NCBI RefSeq assembly: GCF_910593845.1
Contig: NZ_CAJVAS010000006.1
Coordinates: forward strand, 1-64,000
Direction of reading: 5' to 3'
Source: Paenibacillus solanacearum
GTDB taxonomy: Bacteria > Bacillota > Bacilli > Paenibacillales > NBRC-103111
Length of the DNA: 64,000 bases
Shown here one piece after another: positions 43,934 to 52,575 of the stretch (positions within the stretch are counted from its first letter, which is position 1; each line of letters starts with the position of its first letter). Made by a program: the position numbers and the translations under genes. The notes under the pieces are model-generated. The model ran no database searches and was not told the DNA's origin. It was given only the letters and a program-made list of their open reading frames with translations.

Positions 43934-45028
43934 ATGTACACGTTTAACGGACTTGGACTCGGATTAGGCAATTTATCGCGATTATCCCATGCCAGAACGC
44001 GGTCGATCAGCCCGGAAAATTTCACCGGCGAGAAAGGGAAAGGCGGGATGGCGACGGAAGGAACGGGCAAGGATCGCGCCGGCGATCTGGGCCAAGGGTG
44101 GAAAATCTCCCCTTCGATCCAACTGCTCGGACATACGACCGCCACGCTTGCGGAAATCGAAGGCCCCGGCGTCATTCAGCATATGTGGATGACAACCCAC
44201 CCGAAGCATTGGCGCAATTTGATTCTGCGCATTTATTGGGACGGGGAAGAGGAGCCTTCCGTGCAGACGCCTTACGGAGACTTCTTCTGCTGCGGCTGGA
44301 ACGAGCGCTGCAACGTCCAGTCGCTGCCCGTTGCCGTCAATCCCGCAGGGGGCTTTAACTGCTACTGGGAGATGCCGTTCCGCAAATCGGCCAGAATCAC
44401 CTTGGAAAATGTCGGAGACGACATGGCGGTGCTGTACTACCAGATCGATTACGCATTGACGACCGTGCCGGACGATGCCGCCTACTTTCATGCCCACTGG
44501 CGCAGAAGCAACCCGCTGCCGTATAAAGAAGTGCATACGATCGTCGATCATATTCAAGGCTATGGCCATTATGTCGGTACGTATTTGGCCTGGGGCGTGA
44601 ACAACAACGGCTGGTGGGGAGAAGGCGAGATTAAGTTTTATATGGACGGCGACTCTGAATTTCCGACCATTTGCGGAACCGGCACGGAGGATTACATCGG
44701 CGGCGCTTGGAATTTCGAGCAGCCTCAAGGCGAATACTGCGCGTTCAACGCGCCGTTCTCCGGCCTTCCGCAGGTGATCAAGCCGAACGGATTGTACCGC
44801 AGCCAGCAGCGGTTCGGCATGTACCGCTGGCATATTATGGACCCGATCCGGTTCGAGCAGGACTTGAAGGTGACGATCCAGGCGCTTGGCTGGCGAAATC
44901 GTACGGAAGCGGGACTCAGGTATTTGCCGCTGCAAGACGATATCGCTTCCGTTGCGTTCTGGTATCAGGCCGAGCCTCACGTACCGCATCCTCCAATCCC
45001 GCACCGGGATGAGCTGGAGATTATATAA
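43934..45028 (+). CDS. DUF2961 (GH172) family glycoside hydrolase
   Basis: A 364-residue protein of the DUF2961 family, now GH172, whose studied members hydrolyse or rearrange alpha-D-fructofuranosides and D-arabinofuranosides. Features are ARTRSISPENFTGEKGKGG at the N-terminus, GPGVIQHMWMT, and FPTICGTGTEDYIGGAWNF (about 248-266), where the catalytic acidic residues of the family cluster, plus YRWHIMDPIRFEQDLKVTIQALG. It has no signal peptide and may act on imported substrates. Two operators lie in its long leader. With FucI and ribulokinase upstream, release of D-arabinose is a reasonable guess. Confidence 0.85.
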   Translation: MYTFNGLGLGLGNLSRLSHARTRSISPENFTGEKGKGGMATEGTGKDRAGDLGQGWKISPSIQLLGHTTATLAEIEGPGVIQHMWMTTHPKHWRNLILRIYWDGEEEPSVQTPYGDFFCCGWNERCNVQSLPVAVNPAGGFNCYWEMPFRKSARITLENVGDDMAVLYYQIDYALTTVPDDAAYFHAHWRRSNPLPYKEVHTIVDHIQGYGHYVGTYLAWGVNNNGWWGEGEIKFYMDGDSEFPTICGTGTEDYIGGAWNFEQPQGEYCAFNAPFSGLPQVIKPNGLYRSQQRFGMYRWHIMDPIRFEQDLKVTIQALGWRNRTEAGLRYLPLQDDIASVAFWYQAEPHVPHPPIPHRDELEII

Positions 45029-45178
45029 GAAACGCGCCTTCCGTTTGAAGCCCGTACGGCAAGTGCGGCGAATGCGGAGGCAGATGAAATCATAGCGGAT
45101 CACAAGGCCGCCGGGAGGGAGTGGACCCGCGCCGACGAAGCGCCGCTAGTGTGTGAGGGATAAGGGAGGGGATGACGC

Positions 45179-46417
45179 ATGGCGCAGCAAAGGAAGCCGA
45201 ACTATATCGTCATTTTCATGGACGACATGGGCTACGGGGATTTGGGCTGTTATGGTAATCGCGTGCTGAAGACGCCTGTCATGGACCGGATTGCGGCCGA
45301 CGGCGTGCGTTTTACGCAAATGTATTCGGCTGCACCGGTGTGCAGCCCGTCCCGCTGCGGACTGCTGACGGGCAAGTATCCGCAGCGCGTAGGCATTCCC
45401 CGCGTCTTGTTCCCGGACGATACCGCGGGACTGACGCAGCGGGACAAGACGGTCGCCGCGTACCTGCAGGAACATGATTATTCCAGCATCTGCATCGGCA
45501 AATGGCATTTGGGCTGCTTGCCCGAGCATAATCCGATAAGACATGGCTTCGACCGTTTTTTGGGGCTGCTTTACAGCAATGACATGAGTCCGGTGCATTT
45601 GTACCGCGACGAATCGGTGATCGAGACGGATACGGACCAGTCCGCCTTGACCGAGAAATATACGGATGAAGCGATTCGATTTATCGAGGAGCACAAGGAC
45701 AAGCCGTTCTTTTGCTACTTGGCCCATACGATGCCGCATATTCCGCTTCACGTTCCCGATGCGTTTCGGGGCCAATCGGCGGGCGGGACTTACGGCGATA
45801 CGATCGAATGCATCGATTACCATATCGGCCGCATCATGCAGACGCTGCAAGAGCATGGGCTGGAGAACGACACGCTGGTGATGGTGTCCAGCGACAACGG
45901 GCCTTGGTATGAAGGGAGCGCCGGAGGATTGCGGGGCCGCAAAATCGACGTGTACGAGGGCGGAGTACGCATGCCGTTCATCGCGCAGTGGAAAGGGGTC
46001 ATTCCGCCCGGAACGGAGTGCGGAGAGGTCGCCAGTCTGATGGATTTGCTGCCGACCATGGTGCAGCTTGCCGGCGGCCGTCTGGACGAGGCGGCGGGCA
46101 TCGACGGGAAAAACATCGCCCCGCTTCTTACGGGAGAAGGGGTCTCGCCTCACGAAGCGCTGTTTTATTATTATGTCGATTGCCTGAATGCCGTTCGGTC
46201 GGGCAAGTGGAAGCTTCATGTCGCCATGGGCGGACCCCAGCGCCGCATCCGCAAGGAGATGCCGCAGCTGTTCGATATGGAGCTCGATCCGGGAGAATGC
46301 TACAATCTGGCCGACCGCCACCCCGATGTGGTCGCCCGCCTGACCGGTCTTATCGAACAGTTCGACAGCACGCTGCAGCCCGTTCCGAACGTCGTGAGGG
46401 GGAAACGGTCCGAATAG
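45179..46417 (+). CDS. Type I sulfatase 2 (arylsulfatase A-like)
   Basis: A 412-residue Cys-type sulfatase. FMDDMGYGDLGCYG (13-26) holds the metal-binding Asp pair; Cys55 in APVCSPSRCGLLTG is the formylglycine site; CIGKWHLGCLPEHNP and SSDNGPWYEGSAGGLRGRK complete the active site. There is no signal peptide. It resembles N-acetylgalactosamine-6-sulfatase-type enzymes, but substrate prediction at that level is unsafe. It follows the GH172 gene by 150 nt and may share its transcript. Confidence 0.9.
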   Translation: MAQQRKPNYIVIFMDDMGYGDLGCYGNRVLKTPVMDRIAADGVRFTQMYSAAPVCSPSRCGLLTGKYPQRVGIPRVLFPDDTAGLTQRDKTVAAYLQEHDYSSICIGKWHLGCLPEHNPIRHGFDRFLGLLYSNDMSPVHLYRDESVIETDTDQSALTEKYTDEAIRFIEEHKDKPFFCYLAHTMPHIPLHVPDAFRGQSAGGTYGDTIECIDYHIGRIMQTLQEHGLENDTLVMVSSDNGPWYEGSAGGLRGRKIDVYEGGVRMPFIAQWKGVIPPGTECGEVASLMDLLPTMVQLAGGRLDEAAGIDGKNIAPLLTGEGVSPHEALFYYYVDCLNAVRSGKWKLHVAMGGPQRRIRKEMPQLFDMELDPGECYNLADRHPDVVARLTGLIEQFDSTLQPVPNVVRGKRSE

Positions 46418-46553
46418 CCGTTATATCGTCTTTTCTTCTTGAATTCTTCATACAAATGCAGCGCATTCCCGGTTCGACAGCGAGCCGGGAATTATTTTTT
46501 TTACAAACGTGTTTTTCGTTGTTTTTAATTGACTTTAATTTCTTGCCGCGAGT

Positions 46554-47450
46554 ATGATGAAGAAGAATAAGAACCGACAGGGGGATAGGGTCATCGTTAT
46601 TGCGATCATTCTTGTTTTATGCTCCGGACTGGCGCATGCATTCTGGAATTTGTTCACGAAGACAAGCAACAATAAAATCGTGTTTCTATGGTCGATTCAC
46701 ATTGTGTCCTTCGTGCTGCTGCTCCCGTATTTTGTAATCGAAGTCGCTCAAGCCTCGATCCCGCTGCAGGGATATTTGCTGATTCTGCTGTCGATGGCGT
46801 TTCAGATGGCGTATTTTTTGCTGCTTCCTTACGTGTACAGTCACGGGGATATGTCGCAGGTGTATCCGATCATGCGGGGCACCGGCGCACTGCTCGTCCC
46901 GCTGTTCAGCGTGTGGGTGTACCGCGAATCGATGTCGGCGGCCGGATGGGTCGGCGTAGGGTGCATTGTAGCGGGGATGTTCGCCCTCGGCGGCTTTCTG
47001 GGCAAGGAGCGCCGGTCGGCTGCGGCCTTGCGCGGCATCACGCCTGCGCTGCTCGTCGGCTTGTGCATTACCGGCTACGTGATGACTGACAAAATGGTGC
47101 TGCACTACATTTCGCCCGTTTCGCTGATCGAGGTCAGCAATATCGCCTATGCCATCGTGCTGACGCCAACGGTGATCCGCGCGGGAAGCAAGCTCAAGGA
47201 AGAATGGCGGGCGAATGCGCGCACCATCCTGCTCGGCACGTTTTTATCTCCGGGCTCGTACTTGCTGTTCCTGTTCGCCGTCCAGATGGCGCCGTTATCG
47301 CATCTGGCTCCGATTCGTGAGATCAGCACCGTGTTCGGGGCGATGCTTGGCGTGCTGCTGCTGAAGGAAGCGGGAGGCGCGCGGCGGATCGCGCTGTCGG
47401 CGGTCATTACCACGGGCGTCATCATGATCGGTCTGTGGGGCAATCCGTAG
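46554..47450 (+). CDS. EamA/DMT family transporter
   Basis: A 298-residue membrane protein with ten predicted spans in two EamA repeats. HAFWNLFTKTSNNK in the first span, YVYSHGDMSQVYPIMRGTGALLVPLFSVWVYRE closing the first half and LAPIREISTVFGAMLGVLLLKE in the second are typical DMT signatures. The ATG at 46554 has a weak ribosome site and the exact start is uncertain. It is flanked by a sulfatase and a phosphodiesterase gene, so it may export or import a small product of the pathway. Confidence 0.82.
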   Translation: MMKKNKNRQGDRVIVIAIILVLCSGLAHAFWNLFTKTSNNKIVFLWSIHIVSFVLLLPYFVIEVAQASIPLQGYLLILLSMAFQMAYFLLLPYVYSHGDMSQVYPIMRGTGALLVPLFSVWVYRESMSAAGWVGVGCIVAGMFALGGFLGKERRSAAALRGITPALLVGLCITGYVMTDKMVLHYISPVSLIEVSNIAYAIVLTPTVIRAGSKLKEEWRANARTILLGTFLSPGSYLLFLFAVQMAPLSHLAPIREISTVFGAMLGVLLLKEAGGARRIALSAVITTGVIMIGLWGNP

Positions 47451-47482
47451 CCTGCATGAAAAAATAAGAGGAGTGTGCTGGT

Positions 47483-48373
47483 ATGGAACATAGTCGTATT
47501 GCACGCGTTATTATTTTCGGCTGGGATGGTGCGGGGAATTTTGTAACGGGCGCCGAGACACCCCACTTGGATCGCTTGATTCGGGAAGGCACGTTTGCGT
47601 TCGACGCGCAAACCGTATCGCCCACGATCAGTGCGCAGTGCTGGGGGGCGCTGATGCATGGCGTGGACCCGGATAAACATGGCTTGACGAACGATATCGC
47701 CGCCCGGGAGACGTTCCCCGGCGACTCGCCGTATCCTTCGATCTTCCGCGCGGCGAGAGAGGCCGATCCCGGTGCGAAGCTGGCTTCGTTCTGCTCCTGG
47801 GACCCGATCAATTACGGGATCATCGAACCGGCGATCGGCGTTCATAAAGCGACGGTAGAGCTGCCTGTGGAAGAGGAGAGGGGCGTGCCGGATACCCCGC
47901 AGCGTAAAGTGGCGCACGCTTCCGCGATTGACCGGCAGCTGGCGCTGGACGTCGCCTCCTATATCCGAAGCCATTCCGACGTGAAGCTGCTGTTCATCGA
48001 TTTCGATTTGCCGGACGCGGCCGGGCACCAGTTCGGATACAACACGCCCGGTCAGCTCGAAGCGATCCGCGAGACGGATGACCATACGGGGATCGTGCTG
48101 AGGGCGCTTGAGGAATGTGGCATGTACGAAGAAAGCCTGATCATCGTCGTCTCCGATCATGGCGGAGGCGGCGAACGCGCCGATCAGCACGGCAGCGATC
48201 ATCCGCTGGACAAAACGATCTTCTGGGGCTGCGCAGGACCGGGTGTCGCGCCCGGAGCGACGCTGGAATCAAGCCTGACGATTACGGACACGGCAGCCGT
48301 CGTCGCTCACGCGCTGCGGTTCGCCGCGCCGGCTTCCTGGGAAGCGAAGCTGCCGCAGCGGCTGTTCAATTAA
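47483..48373 (+). CDS. Alkaline phosphatase-superfamily phosphodiesterase (NPP-like)
   Basis: A 296-residue enzyme of the type I phosphodiesterase/nucleotide pyrophosphatase group. FGWDGAGNFVTGAETPHLDRLI opens the metal site (Asp15); SPTISAQCWGALMHGVDPDKHG holds the probable Thr/Ser nucleophile; DFDLPDAAGHQFGY and VSDHGGGGERADQHG supply the second metal ligands. It is shorter than eukaryotic NPPs and has no signal peptide. Its stop codon shares bases with the convergent DeoR gene's stop (48370-48373). The substrate may be a phosphodiester or phospho-sugar related to the island. Confidence 0.85.
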   Translation: MEHSRIARVIIFGWDGAGNFVTGAETPHLDRLIREGTFAFDAQTVSPTISAQCWGALMHGVDPDKHGLTNDIAARETFPGDSPYPSIFRAAREADPGAKLASFCSWDPINYGIIEPAIGVHKATVELPVEEERGVPDTPQRKVAHASAIDRQLALDVASYIRSHSDVKLLFIDFDLPDAAGHQFGYNTPGQLEAIRETDDHTGIVLRALEECGMYEESLIIVVSDHGGGGERADQHGSDHPLDKTIFWGCAGPGVAPGATLESSLTITDTAAVVAHALRFAAPASWEAKLPQRLFN

Positions 48374-49164
48374 TTCGTCTCGTTTGCGGCAATATGCCAA
48401 TGCACATGATGGCGCTTCAGGGCGGACCCCCACTCCGCCGGGGGCGCCTGATTGCTTACGATATGCGTAATCTCGCGCAGATCGCCGATTTTGTACGGGT
48501 GCCGCCGTTCCAGCTTGGACGCGTCGGCCACGACGACAATCGTGTCCGCATGCGCGATCGCCTTGCGGGATACGGCCGCCTTGCCCTCGTCCAGGGACGT
48601 GATGCCGGATTCCGCATGCAGGCCGTCCACGGAGATGATCGCTTTATCGACGTAATACCGCCCGAGCCATTCCTCCGTCAACGTGCCGGAGCTGCGGGCG
48701 TGCCGTGCTTCCAGCTCGCCTCCGAGGAAGATGACGCGCCCCTCGAAGCGTCCCTGATTGATTCTCTCCATCAGCAGCGTGGCGGCGGAGAACGAGTGGG
48801 TCAGCACCGTCAGGCCGCGCTGCCGCAAATACGGAATGAGGCACAACGGCGTCGTTCCTTCGTCCAGAAACAGCAGCTCGCCGTCCTTAACCAGTCCGGC
48901 CGCTTGCCGGCCGATGCGCTCCTTCTCAAGGCGGTGCAGCGCCATCCGTTCCAGATGGGGCGGCTCGTCGCGGCTGCTCTGGGGCTTCACGGCGCCGCCG
49001 TACACCTTCCGAAGCTGTCCTTCGCCCTCCAGCTCGTCCAAGTATCTCCGCACCGATTCCTTCGATACGTCCAGCCGCGCCACCAGCTCGGCTGTCGTCA
49101 CCTTTCCTTCCGTGTCCAGCAGCTCGAGAATGATGCGCTTGCGGTCTTCGCTTGCTAGGGACAT
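48370..49164 (-). CDS. DeoR family regulator 2
   Basis: A 264-residue DeoR-type repressor: RKRIILELLDTEGKVTTAELVARLDVSKESVRRYLDELE (8-46) then KVYGGAV, and a DeoRC sensor domain with GELLFLDEGTTPLCLIPYL, GRYYVDKAIISVDGLHAESGITSLDE and IVVVADASKLERR. It is convergent with the phosphodiesterase gene and divergent from sulfatase 3, from which it is separated by 360 nt; it may control that gene. Only a half-match to the ACTTTAACG operator is seen before it (49202). Confidence 0.85.
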   Translation of the reverse strand: MSLASEDRKRIILELLDTEGKVTTAELVARLDVSKESVRRYLDELEGEGQLRKVYGGAVKPQSSRDEPPHLERMALHRLEKERIGRQAAGLVKDGELLFLDEGTTPLCLIPYLRQRGLTVLTHSFSAATLLMERINQGRFEGRVIFLGGELEARHARSSGTLTEEWLGRYYVDKAIISVDGLHAESGITSLDEGKAAVSRKAIAHADTIVVVADASKLERRHPYKIGDLREITHIVSNQAPPAEWGSALKRHHVHWHIAANETN

Positions 49165-49524
49165 GCACCGCTCCCCCTTCTCATGTACGTTTGTACTAAG
49201 AACTTTAACGCAAATGCCGCCTCATCACAAGCGCGACGGAGAGGCGCGGGCACGGAGCATGCCGCTGTCCCGGAAGCGCTTGGATGTTGGCATACCGCCG
49301 TAACGCGAAGCGGGAGTCATCCTCGGACGATCCCCCGGCGTCTGCGCGGCTTGCTTCTGCTGAGGGTTTGTTCGCATTTTTTGAACGGATGGCCAGCGGC
49401 TCCTTATTTTCGAAATCGTAAGATATGTCAAAAACACCGAAACGGCAGCCATAGGATCGGGCTGATCCGCATGATAAGATGCAGGTAGCATAAGGAAATC
49501 AGCGGCAGGAAAGGGGAAACTTAC
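49165..49524. other. Divergent promoter region without a gene
   Basis: The 360-nt gap between the DeoR gene (-) and sulfatase 3 (+) has no supported frame. AACTTTAACG (near 49201) is a half-site of the island operator and is not counted as a site. No strong promoter hexamers stand out. Confidence 0.4.
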
Positions 49525-51003
49525 ATGAAACAGATGCAGGCGGAGCCAAGCTCCCGCCCCAATATCATTTATATTTTGGCCGATGACATGGGGTATGGCG
49601 ACGTGTCGTGCTTGAACACGCAGTCACGGATTCGTACGCCGCACCTCGACCGGATGGCGGAAGCGGGCATGCGGTGCACGGACGCGCATTCCAGCTCCGC
49701 GGTATGCACGCCGTCCCGCTACAGCATCTTGACCGGGCGCTATAATTGGCGTTCCTCGCTCAAGAAGGGCGTATTTAACGGGTACGCCGGACCTTTAATC
49801 GAGCCGGGGCGAATGACGGTCGCTTCGCTGCTGAAAGAAGCAGGCTACCGCACGGCTTGCATCGGCAAGTGGCATCTGGGCTTCGATTGGCATTCCAGCG
49901 GTCCGGAAGCCAGCGACGTGGATTACACCCAGCCGATTAAGAACGGCCCGACGGCCGTCGGGTTTGACTATTTTTACGGTATCAGCGCTTCGCTCGACAT
50001 GCCGCCTTACGTATACATCGAGAATGACCGCGTCACCGCGCTGCCGAACCGGATCACGCGGGGCGACGACGAGATGGCCTTTTGGCGGGAAGGGCCGACG
50101 GGCGCGGATTTTCGCCACGAGGAAGTGCTTCCCCGCTGCACGCAGAAGGCGCTGGAGACGATCGAAGCGGCGGAGGATGCGCCGTTCTTCCTCTACTTCC
50201 CGCTCCCGGCGCCGCATACTCCGATTTTGCCGAGCGCCGCATTCGAAGGCCAATCGGGGACGAACCGGTACGGTGATTTTGTATTGATGTGCGACGATGT
50301 GGTGGGGCAAATGGTCGCCAAATTGGAGCAATGCGGGATTAGCGACCGGACGATTGTGATGTTCACCAGCGATAACGGCTGCTCGCCGAAGGCGAATTTC
50401 CCCGAGCTGACCGCGCTTGGACATCATCCGAGCTATCGGTTTCGCGGAACGAAAGCGGATATTTATGAGGGCGGACATCGCGTGCCGCTGCTTGTTCAAT
50501 GGCCGGAGCGGATTCAGGCGGGCTCGGTATCGCACGAGACCGTATGCTTGTCCGATCTGCTGGCGACGGCTGCCGACATTGTCGGCGAACGTCTGCCGGA
50601 TGACGCAGGAGAGGACAGTGTCAGCAATCTGCCGCTCTGGCTCGGCCATCCGTTAGACGGTCCGCTGAGGGAAGCGGTTGTGCATCACTCGATTAACGGA
50701 TCATTCTCGATCCGCAAAGGAAGCTGGAAGCTGGAGCTGTGTCCCGGTTCGGGCGGCTGGAGCGATCCGCGACCGGGGCAGGAGCCGCCGGGAGCGCCGT
50801 CGATCCAGCTCTACGACCTGGATGACGACATCGGAGAGCGGAGCAATCAGCAGGCGGCCCGTTCCGATGTGGTGGAGGAACTGCTGGCGCTGCTGGCCGC
50901 CTATGTTCGCGATGGCCGCAGTACGCCGGGAGCCCGCCAGTCCAATGCAGGCGGCGCCGATTGGGAGCAGGGGCTGGCGTGGATGGGAAGGGAGAACGGC
51001 TGA
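49525..51003 (+). CDS. Type I sulfatase 3 (arylsulfatase)
   Basis: A 492-residue Cys-type sulfatase. ILADDMGYGDVSCLN (17-31), Cys61 in SAVCTPSRYSILTGRYNW, CIGKWHLGFDW and FTSDNGCSPKANFPEL are the expected active-site blocks. GHRVPLLVQWPERIQAGS and the C-terminal GSWKLELCPGSGGWSDP are shared with bacterial arylsulfatases acting on carbohydrate sulfates. There is no signal peptide. RBS: AGGAAAGGGG ahead of ATG 49525. It is not closely similar to the other two sulfatases of the window outside the motifs. Confidence 0.9.
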   Translation: MKQMQAEPSSRPNIIYILADDMGYGDVSCLNTQSRIRTPHLDRMAEAGMRCTDAHSSSAVCTPSRYSILTGRYNWRSSLKKGVFNGYAGPLIEPGRMTVASLLKEAGYRTACIGKWHLGFDWHSSGPEASDVDYTQPIKNGPTAVGFDYFYGISASLDMPPYVYIENDRVTALPNRITRGDDEMAFWREGPTGADFRHEEVLPRCTQKALETIEAAEDAPFFLYFPLPAPHTPILPSAAFEGQSGTNRYGDFVLMCDDVVGQMVAKLEQCGISDRTIVMFTSDNGCSPKANFPELTALGHHPSYRFRGTKADIYEGGHRVPLLVQWPERIQAGSVSHETVCLSDLLATAADIVGERLPDDAGEDSVSNLPLWLGHPLDGPLREAVVHHSINGSFSIRKGSWKLELCPGSGGWSDPRPGQEPPGAPSIQLYDLDDDIGERSNQQAARSDVVEELLALLAAYVRDGRSTPGARQSNAGGADWEQGLAWMGRENG

Positions 51004-51015
51004 AGAGCAGCGCCT

Positions 51016-51045
51016 TCAACGCGCGCATGTGTGAGCGCGCGTTGA
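51016..51045 (+). repeat. 11-bp perfect hairpin after sulfatase 3
   Basis: TCAACGCGCGC (51016-51026) pairs with GCGCGCGTTGA (51035-51045) over an 8-nt loop, 13 nt past the stop codon. There is no T-tract; it may stabilise the mRNA end or act as a weak terminator. Confidence 0.6.
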
Positions 51046-51080
51046 GAGCACGGCGCGGAGGTCGGCCGTATCGGTCTAAT

Positions 51081-51094
51081 TGAAAGCGCTTTAA
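51081..51094 (+). promoter_or_regulatory. cre-like CcpA site before binding-protein gene D
   Basis: TGAAAGCGCTTTAA fits the CcpA cre pattern except for one position near its end. It lies 75 nt before the ATG, suggesting carbon catabolite repression. Confidence 0.5.
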
Positions 51095-51168
51095 TGTTGG
51101 GGCGGATTTGCGATTTACCGAATGCCTCGCCCCGGCGCATGACCATTACCGAGTGAAGGAGCTATAGT

Positions 51169-52491
51169 ATGAATATAAGTCACATGCCGCTTGCCGCTGT
51201 TACGCTGCTCGTCTTATCGGCTGTTCTTCCGGGCTGCACCGCTCCGGGCAGCGACGCTGCGCCTAAGGGAGTACCGCAGGCAGCCGAACCGGAGCCCGTC
51301 ACGTTAAAAGTGTATCCTGCGCTCAGCAACTACAATGACGAGAACAAATTCAACGCGGAGATCGGGAACGACGTCAAAGCGAAATTTCCGCATATCCGGC
51401 TGGAGCTGTTGAAGGTCGAGAAGGGCAAAGAAATTCAGGATTTGGTCGCCGCCGGGGACGTGCCGGATATGATTTTGACCGGCTCCGGTTCCATGCGCAA
51501 TTTGCTGGAGCCGTACGACTTACAGTATGATCTGTCGGACCTGGTGAAGAAGCATGCCTTTCCGCTGCAAACCGTCGACCCGGTGCTGATCGATATGGCG
51601 AAGAACAGCTTGTCGCAGCAGGGCGTATGGGGGCTCCCGTTTCAAGTGAATGTGCTCGTCATGTTCTACAATCGGGATCTATTGGACAAGTTCGGTATGC
51701 CGTATCCGAAGAACGGCATGACCTGGGACGAAGTGTATGATCTCGCGCAAAAAATGACCCGAACCGACGGGGGGACGGCGTACCGCGGGCTGAGCTCGTA
51801 TTATATGGGCGTGCTGCTGACGAATAACCAGCTGTCTCTGTCGCCCCTCGATCTGAAGGAAAACAAGGCGTCGGTCAACACGGACGGCTTCAAGAAGCTG
51901 TTCAGCAGCCTGGGCCGGTTTTATGCCATTGCGGGCAATGAGATGGCCGACACGGGAGAGCCGGCGTCGTTCGACAAAGGCTTCGTAGCGTTATCCCCGC
52001 ACACGAGCGAAAAGTATACGCAGTATCCTTCGACGAATAACACGCTTCATTGGGACATGGTATCGTTTCCCGTCTTCGCGGACCGCCCCGGCGTCGGCGC
52101 GCAGCCGAATCCGTTTTATATGACGATTGCGAAGACGAGCAAGCATAAGGATGCGGCGTTCCAGGTCATGTCTTATTTGCTGTCGGAAGAGGTCCAGTTG
52201 AAATGGGCGAAGCAAGGGCGGATCCCCGCGCTGAAAAACAAGCAGATCGAGCAGCAGTTCGGCAGCGAGCAGCCTTTGCTGAAAGGGAAGAACGTGTCCG
52301 CATTTTTCTACAATGCGCTGGCTTCCCCGCCGCCGCCCCGCGCGCCGGGACTGGTGAACGTCGCTGCGGGGCCGTACGTCGACGCTGCATTTTCCAGTAT
52401 GGTCAAAAAAGGGGTCGACGTGAACACGGCGCTGAGAAATGCCGAAGAACAGCTCAATCAGGCGATCGCCGCCGAGAAAGTCAAGCAATAA
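51169..52491 (+). CDS. Orphan family 1 sugar-binding lipoprotein D
   Basis: A 440-residue lipoprotein with signal peptide and lipobox LPGC (about residue 24), VMFYNRDLLDKFGMPYPKNGMTWDEVYDL (hinge region) and the shared C-terminal block LKGKNVSAFFYNALASPPPP with GVDVNTALRNAEEQLNQAI. AAGGAG precedes ATG 51169. It is the most divergent of the four paralogues and has Pro-rich text in place of the Lys-rich loop. A cre-like site lies upstream and an AraC-type regulator gene is convergent. No permease is present. Confidence 0.85.
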   Translation: MNISHMPLAAVTLLVLSAVLPGCTAPGSDAAPKGVPQAAEPEPVTLKVYPALSNYNDENKFNAEIGNDVKAKFPHIRLELLKVEKGKEIQDLVAAGDVPDMILTGSGSMRNLLEPYDLQYDLSDLVKKHAFPLQTVDPVLIDMAKNSLSQQGVWGLPFQVNVLVMFYNRDLLDKFGMPYPKNGMTWDEVYDLAQKMTRTDGGTAYRGLSSYYMGVLLTNNQLSLSPLDLKENKASVNTDGFKKLFSSLGRFYAIAGNEMADTGEPASFDKGFVALSPHTSEKYTQYPSTNNTLHWDMVSFPVFADRPGVGAQPNPFYMTIAKTSKHKDAAFQVMSYLLSEEVQLKWAKQGRIPALKNKQIEQQFGSEQPLLKGKNVSAFFYNALASPPPPRAPGLVNVAAGPYVDAAFSSMVKKGVDVNTALRNAEEQLNQAIAAEKVKQ

Positions 52492-52508
52492 ACCGAATGC
52501 AAGCATCG

Positions 52509-52557
52509 AAAGCCTCCCGCTATCCCGAGTTTGAACGTGGCAGCAGGGGGCTTTGTG
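52509..52557 (+). terminator. Possible terminator after binding-protein gene D
   Basis: AAAGCCTCC (52509-52517) pairs with GGGGGCTTT (52546-52554) with one G-T wobble; the loop is long and the T-tract short. It lies between convergent genes. Confidence 0.45.
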
Positions 52558-52575
52558 CTGCTCGCAGCCGGCGGC

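Noticed and set aside
49202..49217. ACTTTAACG half-site between the DeoR gene and sulfatase 3
   Set aside because: The right half of the palindrome is missing, so it is not counted with the LacI operators.
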